Positions 24,017-35,287 are shown, counted from the stretch's first letter. The stretch is 64,000 nt of DNA from Cephalopachus bancanus (GCA_027257055.1 JAPVLO010000182.1:2852001-2916000); one strand, 5' to 3'. Program-made: numbers and translations. Notes: generated from the letters alone by a model not told the origin.

Positions 24017-24717
24017 GTGGTTTCATATATGCTTGTAACTTTGTGAAACAAGGACGATACACTGGATTTAACCTATTAAATAGCAAAACATATTACTATA
24101 AAACTATGAAATGAAGATAGTGTGATGCTTTGGGAAGGGTAACCAGAAAGATCCCTAGGGGTTTTAAAAAACCTCTGTATATATGGGGATATATCATTTA
24201 TTTTACTAACTCTGATGAGAGACATTTGAGACATTTACAATATCACGCTTAGGGGACATTCTTGAGCATTTCTTTGTGTACTAATGCAAGGACACTGCAA
24301 GAATAAGTTCCTAAAATAATTCCTGAATCAAGGAATATGCACTTTAAATTTGTTGTTAACTAAATTGCTCTTCATGAAAATTCTACTAATTTACATTTAT
24401 ATCAACATCATGCAAGAGGAACCAGAAGTTCAATGTTCACATTATCCTACGTGTTACCATTGCTTTTAAATGGAGGAAAAAATCTAGGTCATGAAAAGGT
24501 AAATGTTAATTAATAGCATCACAAATTAATAGAAAAATAACACACATTTACTATTATATGCATAACAAACACATATAAACTTGGTATCAGATGCTACCTT
24601 ACCGCCAAGTAGTTGGCAAAAAGTCATGTACTCACATAATCTTTATAAATAAATGTATGCATATAACCACAAAGAGCTACATGCAAATATGTATATGCAC
24701 ATATAGCTGCACATGCA
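24017..24717. other. No gene seen; AT-rich unique intron
   Basis: Nothing recognised. Confidence 0.55.
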
Positions 24718-24719
24718 TA

Positions 24720-25070
24720 CAGTCCTTCCTCAGTATCTATGGGGGACTGGTTCCAGGACCCTCTTTGGATACCAAAATCCACAAACGCTCAAGCCTGTTA
24801 CATAAAATGGTGAGACACTGGCACATGACCTACATATATCCTCCTCTTTTATACTTTAAGTCATCTCTAGATTACTTACAATATCAAATACAATGTAAAT
24901 GCTACGTAAAGAGGGGTTATACTGTCTTGTTTAGGGAATAATGACAAGAAAAAAGAGTCTGCACATGTTCAGTACAAACCCGCCATCCTCTTTTATTTTT
25001 TCCAAATATTTTTAAACTGCAGTTGGTTGAATCTACACATGTGGAACTCATGGATAAAGAGGGCTGACTG
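24720..25070. mobile_element. Tigger-family DNA transposon (MER2-like), both ends present
   Basis: Begins CAGTCCTTCCTCAGTATC and ends GATAAAGAGGGCTGACTG. These ends are imperfect inverted repeats and are flanked by TA at 24718-24719 and 25071-25072, as expected for TcMar-Tigger. The interior has GTTCCAGGACCC and TAGGGAATAATGACAAG. At 351 bp it is non-autonomous with no transposase. Confidence 0.75.
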
Positions 25071-25288
25071 TACATACAAATGTACCAAATCTCAATTTAG
25101 CATAATGCTTGGCATATTTTTTTTCACATGCCATGGCCTGGTTCTTGATCAAAAAAGGTTCAAAATATTTGTCCCTTGTGTCCAGATACCCCAGCCTGAA
25201 TACCAGAAACACACAAATTAATGACATAAATGCATATCAGAAAAAACAACAAACACCAGGAAAGATAAAGCAATAACTCGTCTCGACT

Positions 25289-25577
25289 TTTTTTTTTTTT
25301 TTTTTGAGTTGGAGTCTTACTCTGTCGCCCAGACTGGAGTGCAGTGGCCGCTCCCGGCCACCGCAGCCTCGACCTGCTGGGCTCTGGCAATCCTTCCGCC
25401 TCAGCCTTCCAAGTAGCTGGAATTACAGGCACGCGCTACCACGCCCAGCTGATTTTTTGATTTATTGTAGAGATGATGTCTCGCTGCCCAGGCAGGTCTC
25501 GAACCCGCAGGCTCAGGCAATCCACTCACCTCAGCCTCCCAAAGGCACGGGATTATAGGCTGAGCCACCGAGCCCGG
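25289..25577 (-). mobile_element. Alu, 5-bp-deletion subfamily
   Basis: T-run, GAGTTGGAGTCTTACTCTG, hairpin segment 25341-25364, CTCGCTGCCCAGGCAGGTC (deleted linker), end GAGCCACCGAGCCCGG. Confidence 0.95.
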
Positions 25578-25608
25578 TTCAACTCTTACAAGACGTCAAT
25601 GACTTAGG

Positions 25609-25869
25609 CCTGGAGTGGTGGTTCATGCCTACAATCCCAACCCTCTGGCAGGTCAAGGAGGGAGTATTGCTGGAGCCCAGGAGACCAAGACCAGCCACAG
25701 TGAGAACTCACTCCTCCAAAAACATCAGAATATTAGCCAGGCATCCCAGCTACAAGAGGGCGAAGGCTGGTGGATCACCTAAGCCCAGAAGGTCAAGGCC
25801 ATGGTGAGCCATGACCCACTACACTCCAGCCTCGGTGACAGAGTGAAACTCTGACCAAAAAAAACCAAA
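25609..25869 (+). mobile_element. Alu dimer, old and degenerate
   Basis: GCCTGGAGTGGTGGTTCATGCC to GAGTGAAACTCTGACCAAAA, with missing right-arm bases near GCATCCCAGCTAC. Confidence 0.82.
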
Positions 25870-26209
25870 ACCAAAAAACAAAGCCAATGACCTAAATGCC
25901 TGTCCCAGAACTTGACGTAGATGGAAAGACATCCTATCCCTAAGACTCCTTAGAATCTGACTCCAAAGCATAGTGCTATGCTAACCACAAGTGCAAAAAA
26001 TAAATCCTCTTTTGCAACTCATTGTTCAGTATGAGTTTCGATACATATAAGAAGAAATATCATAATACCTGAGACAGTTTAATGTGATGAACATATTGAT
26101 AACCATGAGAGTTGGTTTCAGGACTACAGAATTGATCATTACAAAGCATAGGGCATAAGGGTAGTGTCAATTCCCTTTAGTATTCCAATTTCATGATCTA
26201 TCAAGAAGG
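25870..26209. other. No gene seen; unique intron
   Basis: Nothing recognised. Confidence 0.55.
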
Positions 26210-26508
26210 CTTTTTTTTTTTTTTGAGTTGGAGTCTCACTGTCACCCAGGCTGGAATGCAGTGGCACACTCATGGCCACTACAGCCCTGACCTGTTGGGC
26301 TCAGTAGATCCTTCTGCTTCAGTCTTCCAAGTAGCTGGGACTACAGGCGTGCGCCACCACGTCTGGCTAATTTTTTGACTTATTGTAGAGATGAGGTCTC
26401 ACCAACTTGCCCAGGCTGTTCTCGGACCCATGGGCTCAGGCAATCCTCTCACCTCAACCTCCCAAAGTGCTGGGATTATAGGCGTGAACCACCGTGGTCC
26501 GCCGGTTT
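26210..26508 (-). mobile_element. Alu dimer
   Basis: T-run, GAGTTGGAGTCTCACTGTCACC, linker TTTTTTGACTTATTGTAGAG, end CCACCGTGGTCCGCCGG. Confidence 0.93.
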
Positions 26509-27429
26509 TTTCTTTCTTTTCTTTTTTTTTAAAGGCTTTAATGTTGAGAACATGTCTGAAGTTGAAGGTATGTCTCAATGTGTGTTTTCATTTCATAATT
26601 GTTTACATGTAGTGAGCAGTACATTGTCAGAGTAAGCCTCTACAGGCTTCATTTTATTAAGAGACATTTGCTTCCATTAATTAGCAATTAAAACATTTCC
26701 AAAAAGGAATCTCAGATTCACACATCTTAATAGTCAGCTTCATTTTAGTTGCAAGCATTATGAGGGTGTCAAATTAATAAATTAGTTGGTAGCAATAGTC
26801 AGAATCTGGATTTCCTATATGAAGTATATACACTATTTTCAATTAATATGTAATCTAAAATTGGGTAGAAGATTGAATAGCGTGCAAGAAATGACTATAG
26901 GTCATAAGATTTCATAGATTTGAATGATACAAAGTTTAGTTAAAAATTATTTTGTCCTTACTGATAGTGTCATTCATAACATAACTCATAAGCCACGTTT
27001 TCCTGTATTTTATAATTAGTATCAAATAAAAAGTATTTTATGTACTTAATTCTGAAGCAAGAATTAAGTTATAATAAAATGTGCTGAATTCTAAATTTAA
27101 TAGGGAAAAAACATTGTGGTATTGAAGTTCATAAGAATCAGACTGCACATTTATACTTAAATCTTTCTTTCCTTCTCCTAAATTACCTACGTGATCATAC
27201 TTTGCATATTTTTGTTAGTCTGTACTCTGGCTTGTAAGCAGCTTGGTAAAAATCCTTACTATGTGGAAAAAAAAAAAGCATAGTGTTATGATTTGAACTT
27301 AAAATTTGAATTTTTCAGTAATACCTATAGTAAAATTTCATATTCTGTGTTTGTCCATACTACCCAATACTTAACTTACTGACTGGTACATAATAAATAG
27401 TCAAAAACACTTGCTGAATTAATGGATGT
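26509..27429. other. No gene seen; AT-rich intron, L2 tail-like end
   Basis: The last 60 bases (ACTGGTACATAATAAATAGTC...TGCTGAATTAATGG) resemble an L2 3' terminus on the + strand. The rest is unassigned. Confidence 0.5.
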
Positions 27430-27444
27430 GACCAACATTTTTTT

Positions 27445-27658
27445 TTTTTTTTGAGTTGGGAGTCTCATTCTGTCACCCAGACTGGAGTACAGTGGCCGCT
27501 CCCGGCCACCGCAGCCTCGACCTGCTGGGCTCCGGCGATCCTTCCGCTTCAGCCTTCCAAGTAGCCGGAATTACAGGCATGCGCTACCACGCCCGGCTGA
27601 TTTTCTGATTTATTGTAGAGATGAGGTCTCGCTGCCCAGGCGGGTCTCGAACCCACGG
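27445..27658 (-). mobile_element. Alu, 5'-truncated, 5-bp-deletion subfamily, with target duplication
   Basis: It starts with a T-run and GAGTTGGGAGTCTC and ends abruptly at CGGGTCTCGAACCCACGG, within box B. GACCAACATTTTTT occurs before (27430) and after (27659). The truncated end therefore formed during insertion rather than by later deletion. Confidence 0.93.
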
Positions 27659-27672
27659 GACCAACATTTTTT

Positions 27673-28633
27673 AATGGTAATGTCAATGTCACTAAGATGA
27701 GGCCGAGGCCAAGAGATCCAGGTTGATTATATACATATTTAAATATCAGAAATGTCAAAAGGAAAAACAATAACTGAATTGTTCTTTGTAGTTTCCAGAT
27801 TATCTCATTCCCTCCAAAAATTATTTGTACAATTTGTCCCAAAAGTTCCTGTGAAGATATGAAGAACAGACTACTTTTAGCGGTATCTCTCAGGACTAAG
27901 GTCAGGAAATTAGAGTTCACACTCAAAGAAAACTGTGCCACAGAAGCAGTAAAAGGCTTCACAGGGTCTGAGGCCTCAAGGAACCCAGAACTCTGCTTTC
28001 CACAGAATCTATTCTAAAGTTTTAGATAACGCTAAAGAGGTGTGATCTGAAAACACTTTGTAAATATACCTATTACTTTCAGGCCAACAGAGAAAATGCA
28101 AGTAATTATACTTTTAAACTAATAAGAAACAAGAATGCATAAAAGTCATTTCATTCATTTTTACTTTTTAAATTGGTATAGATTTCATTATGTAAATAAT
28201 TATATAATATATAAATAATTTTAGTCATTTCTAAAATGATTTTAAATTCCTAATTTTTATGTACAAAAAAGACACTAATTCCTATTTAGTACAACAGTTT
28301 ATCTTCACCATATTTGTGATGTCTGAACTAAATTACTGCACACTCTTCAATTCCCTACTTCATCAAATTGCCTGTATTTCATATGCATAAGCTAGAAAGA
28401 ATCTTTAAAGATTTAATCAACTCCTAATTTTATAAATACGGACATCAAGGCACAGTGAAGTTAAATAGCTTATCTAAATACACCTCAACAAACAAGGACA
28501 ACACTGAAACTAAAGTCCCTATCTCTTAACAATGAGCTCATTGTTCTTTCAAATACATAATGATGCCTTCCTTCTAGACTACATAAAATTCCAAGACAGA
28601 TCACTGAAAAGAATGCCCTTTGTTTTTCGAGGT
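27673..28633. other. No gene seen; intron with a MIR-like relic
   Basis: 28430-28510 (TTTTATAAATACGGACATCAAGGCACAGTGAAG) resembles inverted MIR. A 137-codon minus frame (27549-27962) is largely Alu at its C-terminal end. Confidence 0.5.
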
Positions 28634-28766
28634 TTTTTTTTGGGACAGGGTCTCGCTATGCTGCCCAGGCTAGTCTCAAATCCCTGGCCTCAAGCAATCC
28701 TTCCGTCCCACTGGACGTGGCCTCCCAAAGTGCTGATATTACAAATATAAACCACCATGCTGACCA
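28634..28766 (-). mobile_element. Free left Alu monomer
   Basis: T-run, GGGACAGGGTCTCGCTATGC, CCTCCCAAAGTGCTGATATTAC, ending CCACCATGCTGACC; one arm only. Confidence 0.8.
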
Positions 28767-29574
28767 AGAATGCCCTTCGAAGGGGATTTTTTTTTTTAAT
28801 GATAAATCCTAAAGTTAAATCTGAAAACAAATCTCCAGTGCAGACTTCCCTAAAACCATGTTCTAACAGGCATAAAGTTTCAGCAAAAATTCAATAGCAG
28901 TCAAAATAAACTTTTCTGATAGAATCTGCACAATTAAAGAGTACAAAAATAGCAAAATGATTTTCCTAGTCAAGAAATAAGTAGCGTCAGTCCAAACTAT
29001 AAGTTAAATATTTTTAAAATTTTCAAACAGTAGTGAACGTATCACTTGTCCAGTTAATACTCAATTAATATTTACAATTTACTACTGCTTTCCATAAGAT
29101 GCTTAGCTTCTTTGTTACCAATTTTCCAACTTTAGGCATGAGGTAAATTTTATAGTATCTGTATCTGTAAAAATGAGATTAGTAATTCCTAATTCACAGA
29201 TATGATATAAAGATTAAAAAGTGCCAAATATATAAAAACACTCACCATATATTCACTATAGTTTTCTTCCTTTTTGTCTAAACAAGGAAAAATTCCATGT
29301 GGGGGCATGCAAAGTACTTGAGATATATTTACAGGAATAAGTATATTCTTGATACGGCCAATATGAATTATTCCTACATCTTTTTATTATTTTTTATAAA
29401 GGGCCTTTATTGAAGACTGTATTGTTCTCACTTTAAGACATCATTCCTCCAAATTTTGCATCTTATCTCTCAATATTTCCTTGAATTTTGTTTATATTTT
29501 GTAGAACTTCTCACCTTGATGGATAGTGTTATCCATGATATTATCATGGATAGACATATACTTTTATTAAGGAC
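28767..29574. other. No gene seen; intron with a weak MIR-like stretch
   Basis: 29120-29260 (TATCTGTAAAAATGAGATTAGTAATTCC...) resembles MIR on the + strand. The rest is unassigned. Confidence 0.45.
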
Positions 29575-29730
29575 CAAATGTACTTCAAGCACTGGCGACA
29601 AAAACATAAACAAAATACAGCATTTCTCCTCAAGGAGGCCATCTTCTATTTAAAAAGACAGATAAGTAAGCAAACGATTGTAAAACACTTTACACATGCA
29701 ATCATAGACAATACATGAGAAAGATTAAAA
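29575..29730 (-). repeat. L2 3'-end relic
   Basis: TACTTCAAGCACTGGCGACAAAAACATAAACAAAATAC, then CTCAAGGAGG: the inverted L2 tail pattern. Confidence 0.5.
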
Positions 29731-29781
29731 GAAAGAAAAAGACCACCTAATGACAGGAGACATAAAGGTTAAATAAGTCTA

Positions 29782-30165
29782 TATGTGATGGGATGATTTG
29801 AATGTGTCCCCTCGAAAGTTCACCTGTTAGATATCAGTCCCCAATGAAACAGTTGAAAGGCAGGACATTTAAGAGGTGATTAGGTCATAAGGGCAGAGTG
29901 CTCATAAATTAACACCATTATCACAGGAGTGGGTTCTTTATAAAATAATGATTTCCGCCCCCTTCTCTCTTGCTCTCTCACACATAATCTTATCCTCTGT
30001 CTTCCACCACAGGATGCTACAGCGAGGCCCTCAGATACACAGACGCCAACGCCATGCTCCTGGACTTTCCAACTCCTGAACTGTGAGCCAAATAAATTTC
30101 TACTGCTTATAAACTACCTGGTCTATGGTGTTCTGTTAAAACAACACAAAACAGACTAAGATGTA
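29782..30165 (+). repeat. MaLR LTR (MST-like), near full length
   Basis: It starts TGTGATGGGATGATTTGAATGTG. It holds AGGTGATTAGGTCATAAGGGC, a CTGTGAGCCAAATAAATTTCT polyadenylation-type segment and the terminal AACACAAAACAGACTAAGA. This is the layout of MST/THE1-class solo LTRs. No internal domain adjoins it. It could supply a + strand (antisense) promoter or polyadenylation site, but it is old. Confidence 0.82.
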
Positions 30166-30209
30166 AGGATATGAGCTATCTCAGCTGTTAATAAGTAAAA
30201 TATTCATAA

Positions 30210-30440
30210 GAACCGGAAGGTCAAACACGCCATCAGGAAACAGCCCTAAACGAAAAACCTCGAACCAATTCAAGCACAGATTTGCAACGAAGAGTGGTGC
30301 TAGAAAACGAAACCTTAAGCAGCGAACGGCGAAGACGACGCAACCCACACGAATTACACGACACGAGAGGAGACAGTCTCAGACTGCAGGTTCGATGCTT
30401 TAACAGCGAAGCCCCAAAGAAATTAATAAATAAGAGAAAA
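30210..30440 (+). other. CpG-dense patch with a 77-codon open frame lacking ATG; function unknown
   Basis: 16 CpG dinucleotides lie in about 200 bases (30213-30408), in an intron where most 200-base stretches outside young Alus have none to three. The + frame is open from 30210 to the TAA at 30441 and is rich in Arg from CGA/CGC codons, but has no ATG and no convincing acceptor or donor. It begins about 45 bases after the MST-like LTR. I do not recognise it. Candidates: an unmethylated regulatory element, an alternative exon, or a recent insertion of unknown origin. Confidence 0.5.
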
Positions 30441-30443
30441 TAA

Positions 30444-31023
30444 ACATTTCACTGCCCTGGAAAACTTCTTATAAAACCCAAGAGAAATTTTACAAGGGCT
30501 GTTATAGCTTTTAGAGCAAATAAACAAACCTGTGCTTGAACAATTTTTATTTCCTTGAAACATTTAACTATAACCAATAAATACTGCTCACCTATTGTAC
30601 ATTATGTCATCTCCTAGAATCTCCAATGCTCACTGACAAGCATAAAAATCAGGACTTACATTTTGCCTTTCTGCATTTTAATCATGCCACTAATACTCTT
30701 CATTCCTGAGAAAAATGAAACACACTGAAATATTCAGTGATTTTATAATGCTGAACTAATAAAAGCAAAGTCATTGTTATTTTGCTTCAAATCAAAATTA
30801 GGCTTTAAACAAGAGTATACAAATGTCACCTGGTAAGCAGTCCCCAAATATATAGCCTCTTCTAAATTACTATAATACCTGTGAGAGACACAGAAAATGA
30901 TAAAAAAATCAGACAAGCAAAAAATAAGGGCTATCTCAAAGTTACCGTTAGAATCTGAGGGAACTCTTCACTAACTTATATCTAAATTCTACAGAACCAA
31001 GCCTTGCTTCAATAAAACCAAAA
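30444..31023. other. No gene seen; AT-rich unique intron
   Basis: Nothing recognised. Confidence 0.55.
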
Positions 31024-31437
31024 ATGCCCAAACTCAGACCTAGCCCAATTGCACACTATCTCAGAGACTCAATGATTTCTCGCTGGGGAAAACAATGTAA
31101 CAGAGCCCTCCATGAGATCAGAGCCCTGTTCGATCTCCCTTTTCATACAGACCCTTCCCAACTCTTCATCTCCCTGGCTGTATTTTGTCAGAGAGCAACT
31201 TCTGGAGGATTTGTGCAAGGAAGGTGGATGAGCAACTGCATTCTGGGTGTTAAGGAACAAGACAAAAAGAATCTTAGTGACTGCCCACATTGCCAAGTGT
31301 ACTCAGAATTGGAGAATTACATAAAAACCTACTCCAAAACAAAAACAGTTGAGACTACTGAAGATGCTACCTTCAGTAGAACAGAGGAAACAAGAGAGCT
31401 GCAAAGATCAACTTGTTCTCCAACTACAGAGCTGTAA
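31024..31437 (+). other. 137-codon open frame, unrecognised, probably chance
   Basis: Starts ATG in MPKLRPSPIAHYL and ends at TAA (31435-31437). The middle (ALFDLPFHTDPSQLF, CQRATSGGFVQG) is not low complexity and not from a named repeat. I recognise no domain. It runs antisense to MAN1A2 inside its intron. No promoter, poly-A tail or target duplication suggests a retrocopy. Single long frames of this length are expected now and then in 64 kb read six ways. Confidence 0.2.
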
Positions 31438-31538
31438 AGGGTATTCACTCAATACATAAGCAGACAAGAAAAATGCAGCAAAGGCAGCTACACCACGGTT
31501 TGTGGTTGACAAATGTCAAGTATAAAACAAACCTTACA

Positions 31539-31831
31539 GCCGGGCTCGGTGGCTCAGCCTGTAATCCCAGCGCTTTGGGAGGCTGAGGCAAGCAGATTGC
31601 CTGAGCCGGCGGGTTCGAGACCCGCCTGGGCAACTTGGCAAGACCTCATCTCTACAATAAATAAAAAAATCAACCGGGCGTGGTAGCGCGTGCCTGTAGT
31701 TCCGGCTACTCGGAAGGCTGAGGCGTAAGGATCGCCGGAGCCCAGCAGGTCGAGGCTGCGGTGGCCGGGAGCGGCCACTGCACTCCAGTCTGGGAGACAG
31801 AGTGAGACTCCAACTCAAAAAAAAAAAAAAA
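31539..31831 (+). mobile_element. Alu, young type, long linker, T-arm and hairpin both perfect
   Basis: GCCGGGCTCGGTGGCTCAGCC start. GCGGGTTCGAGACCCGC at 31609-31625 and the 10-bp hairpin at 31758-31781. It retains CAACTTGG. Direct repeats AAACCTTACA lie at 31529-31538 and 31832-31841. Confidence 0.96.
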
Positions 31832-31880
31832 AAACCTTACATAATTTACATCTGAGTAAAGAGAAGTGGGAAAAATAACC

Positions 31881-31930
31881 ATGAGCAAAATAGGGGAAAA
31901 CAAGGATGAGCAAAATAGGGGAAAACAAGG
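31881..31930. repeat. Tandem repeat, 2 x 25 bp
   Basis: ATGAGCAAAATAGGGGAAAA and following five bases occur twice back to back (31881-31905, 31906-31930) without mismatch. Confidence 0.95.
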
Positions 31931-32662
31931 GAAATGGAACAACCAGATTTACTGAGAGTAAAACAACATGGCTTCCTCCAAACCGGTGCAGAAAGTCCTA
32001 AGAATAGGATTTTTTTTAAAGCATGGAAGAGGGATGGGATGAAGAAAGATAGCAAGAAAACTAAAACTGCAATAGTAAGACTTAAAACTCCACTTTTGCA
32101 ACAAAAAGCAAAACTGAATCCAGCAAAAAGCACAAATCAATGGCATGAAGAATCTGAGGGTCTCTCACCAAAGCACACTGTATTCTGGACCAACCACATT
32201 TCAAGAGCAATAGTAATATATAACTAGTGGCTACCATACTGGCCAGCACAAGTTTAAAAAAATTATATCTAGGGCAATGTCACACAACTAGTTAGTAGAA
32301 CCAAGATGCAACTAGTTTCCTCTAATTACAAAGCGTATAATCTTTTCCTTTGAGAAAACAATCAGAGGTAAACTTGGGCTTCAAGTATTAAGTTCAAACT
32401 AACAAAATCCTGACGGGAGGATGAAACTTAATTGTTCAAATAAATGATTTTCTTTATAACTCACAAAGCATATTTATATAATGCCATTATATAAACAAAT
32501 GTCAGTTTCAAAAAAAAGGTTTACAAAAGTAAAATTTTATTAACTATCTAGGTTTAATATGTATAGGTTATAAGCATGATACTTTATATATAACAGTGTA
32601 TAATAACATTCAAGTATATTATAACCAATTCTTGTTTTAGGTAATTTAAAATCACAAATACT
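31931..32662. other. No gene seen; unique intron
   Basis: A 97-codon Lys-rich frame (31934-32227) has no recognisable domain. Confidence 0.5.
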
Positions 32663-32953
32663 AGCTGGGCATGGTGGCTTACACCTATAACCCCAGCACT
32701 TTGGGAGGCTGAGGCGAGAGGAATGCCTGATCAGGCCCAGGGGTTTGAGACCAGCCTGGACAACTTGGCAAGACCTCGTCTCTACAATAAATCAGAAAAT
32801 TAGCCAGGCATGGTGGCGCATGCCTGTAGCTCCAGCTACTTGGAAGGCTGAGGCGGAAGGATCGCCTGAGCCCAGCATGTGGAGGCTGCAGCGGCCATGA
32901 GCATGCCACTGCACTCCAGTGTGCACAACGAGTGAAAACCCAACTCAAAAAAC
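32663..32953 (+). mobile_element. Alu dimer
   Basis: AGCTGGGCATGGTGGCTTACACC to GTGAAAACCCAACTCAAAA. Confidence 0.92.
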
Positions 32954-33194
32954 ATTAAAAATAAAATAAAATAAAGTTACAAATACTAGAAATGATCATA
33001 ATCAACACCAAACTACACACTTTACATCATTATCATCTAGAAGGCATACATACATTGTTTGAAAGCCTAATTATTTACGAGCTACTTAATAGAAGGAACA
33101 TATTGGTTTCCTCATGAGAAGATACTAAATTTATGCATATCAATAATATAATTTAAAGTATGAATTCAACATAGTGTATATTTCTTACTAACTC

Positions 33195-33590
33195 ACGGCC
33201 ACATCACCCAGAAAAACCTAGACATCATCCTGGACTCCCTCCTTCTTCTACCTCAGCCCACATAGTCAGCCAACCACTGTTTGCTGTGAAACTTACAGCT
33301 AACTTCACCATCTCTTGAATCATCACCATTTTTCTCCACTAATTCCTCTGGCGCTCCACTACCACCCCTGGATCTAAGCCAATATCCTCAGTGATCTAGA
33401 CCCTCCTAACCTGTTACCCTCCTGCCCACGCCGTCGAGTAAGTAATCACTGCAACCAAAGTGACTAAATTTTTTAAAAATTTAAAATGACCATGTCATTC
33501 TCTTGCTTTTATTAAAACCCTTCAATGACTTCCCATAATATTCAGGAAAACTCAACTACAAAAAACTCTCGAGAATCCTGCATAGAAACC
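33195..33590 (+). repeat. L2 relic, upstream portion
   Basis: CCTGGACTCCCTCCTTCTTC, then GACCATGTCATTCTCTTGC and AAAACCCTTCAATGACTTCCC are characteristic phrases of the L2 3' region. The downstream part resumes at 34135. Confidence 0.65.
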
Positions 33591-33877
33591 GCAAACTCAA
33601 CAACAACCAGGTTAAATATTGATTCATTATATTTACTCATTTGGCACTTTAATTGAGTGGCATAAAAGGGAGAGCACATGTCCCTCTAGAGGCAGCAGCT
33701 GCTACTAGGCTGCAACTGAGTATCACCATCTGAAAACAGACTTGAGTGCTGCCATATCCTCTAATTTTTCAAGAGAAATCAGAAACTCAGACTCTTGTAT
33801 GAAATTTTCTGATCTGTGAATACCGACAACTAATTCAAACCTTTGGAACAACATAAGGAGGCAAAAAAACTTGTATG

Positions 33878-34128
33878 CACACTTTGGGAGGCAGAGGTGA
33901 GAGGACTTAAGGAGCCCAGGGGTTCAAGACCAGCCTGGGCAACTTGGTGAGGCCTCATCTCCACAATAAACCAAGAAAAATTAGCTGGGTGTGGTCGCAC
34001 GCACCTGTAGTTACAGCTACTGGGAAGGCTAAGGCAGAAGGGTCGCCTGAGCCCAGCAGGTCGAGGCTGCGGTGGCCGGGAGCAGCTGCCACTGCTCTCC
34101 AGCCTGGGCAACAGAGACCCAACTCAGA
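33878..34128 (+). mobile_element. Alu, 5'-truncated
   Basis: Starts at CACTTTGGGAGGC; right arm with GCGGTGGCCGGGAGCAGCTGCCACTG (an imperfect form of the hairpin); ends CAACTCAGAAAG. Confidence 0.9.
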
Positions 34129-34134
34129 AAGAAC

Positions 34135-34560
34135 ACAATGTGCATGCAGGCCAAATGTGCCCTGCCCTGCAGTCTCATCACCTGGCCCCACACTCCCGAC
34201 ACCAGCCGGACTGAGTGCTTCTCAAACCCTTAGTGATGCCTGAGAACACGCCAAATGTTGTGTCCCTCACTTTGCCCACGTCTCCCCTCCCCCATCTCCA
34301 TTTTACTTCGCCATCTACTACTCATTCTACATTCCTGAGCCATGCTTCCTCAGTGAAGTCTTGCCTGTTCCCACTGCCCCTCCACCCCTAGTCCACAGGC
34401 TGGGGTCATTACGTGTTGACAGCACTGAGCACCACTTCAAACACTCATCACACCTCAAAAACAAAACTATTCATTTGAAGCTCATAATCCCTCCCTCGAT
34501 AGGAAGCTCCATAAAAACAGGGCCTGACACAGCAAGTATTCAACATACACTTGTTGCTAA
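34135..34560 (+). repeat. L2 3'-end relic
   Basis: CAGTCTCATCACCTGGCCCCAC, CCTCAGTGAAGTCTTGCCTGTTCCC, GCACCACTTC...CTCATCAC, AAGCTCCATAAAAACAGGGCC and AGTATTCAACATACACTTGTTG follow the L2 3' consensus order. Confidence 0.72.
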
Positions 34561-34625
34561 CTAGTTTGGTTACAAAATGTTCCTTCTGACAATAAGAGTC
34601 TGGTATATTTTAAAAGATTAGTCAA

Positions 34626-34706
34626 CAGCAGGTCGAGGCTGCGGTGGCCGTGAACGCGCCACTGCACTCCAGCCTGGGTGACAGAGACTCCAACTCAAAA
34701 AAAAAA
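34626..34706 (+). mobile_element. Very short 5'-truncated Alu (about 80 bp)
   Basis: Only CAGCAGGTCGAGGCTGCGGTG to CCAACTCAAAA remains. ATTAGTCAA occurs just before (34617-34625) and after the tail (34708-34716), marking a truncated insertion. Confidence 0.88.
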
Positions 34707-34799
34707 TTAGTCAAACTATACCCAACTTCACAGAAACACAGTATTTAAAGCTAAGTAGGTTCAGAAATAAATATCCCATTACAATTATAACTACTGATA

Positions 34800-35030
34800 A
34801 AAACAACAGAAGATAGCTTTTACTAAGCATTTACTAAACGCTAGAAACTATGTTGAGTGCTTGCATGTATTATCTCATTTAATGCAACAAACTGTAAAGT
34901 GGGGGCCACTGTCATACCATGAAAGCAACTAAGACACAGATTCTAAACATTTCTCAAGGTCACATATATAAGCAGTGGCAAACAAGAGTATGAATCCACA
35001 CAGTCTTATTCCAGAGCTTAAACACCTAAT
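34800..35030 (-). repeat. MIR relic
   Basis: AGCATTTACTAAACGCTAGAA, TTGAGTGCTTGCATGTATTATCTCATTTAATGC, AGTGGGGGCCACTGTC, AAGGTCACATATATAAGCAGTGGC and GTATGAATCC follow inverted MIR order. Confidence 0.7.
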
Positions 35031-35151
35031 GACAATACTAAATGAATCCATTAATAAACACTAATTCAACAAGTATCTCTTAAGCACTGTGAATAAGAAA
35101 TAGCATCCATGATTTATTTTCCATTACTCATCAGTTAAAATGATATTCTTC

Positions 35152-35195
35152 ATCCCTCTATTCTGTACCTACACACATACACACGCACACACACA

Positions 35196-35238
<43 letters not shown>

Positions 35239-35242
35239 ACGA
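35152..35242. repeat. (CA)n microsatellite
   Basis: About 80 bases of CA with a few GC and TC interruptions; a likely length-variable site. Confidence 0.95.
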
Positions 35243-35287
35243 CAAACTGTCACTTTGTATTTTCTAAAGTAAGATTTTTTTTTAAAA

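Noticed and set aside
30376..30412. tRNA-like 3' end (GGTTCGATGC followed by GAAGCCCCA)
   Set aside because: The bases flanking the TTCGA do not form a T-stem, and no D-arm or anticodon arm precedes them.
31534..31818. Recurring peptides of the type [23 protein letters not shown] in many places
   Set aside because: They are inverted-Alu translations, seen wherever an Alu lies in the opposite strand; not genes.
35152..35242. Apparent His/Thr-repeat protein
   Set aside because: Translation of a (CA)n microsatellite.
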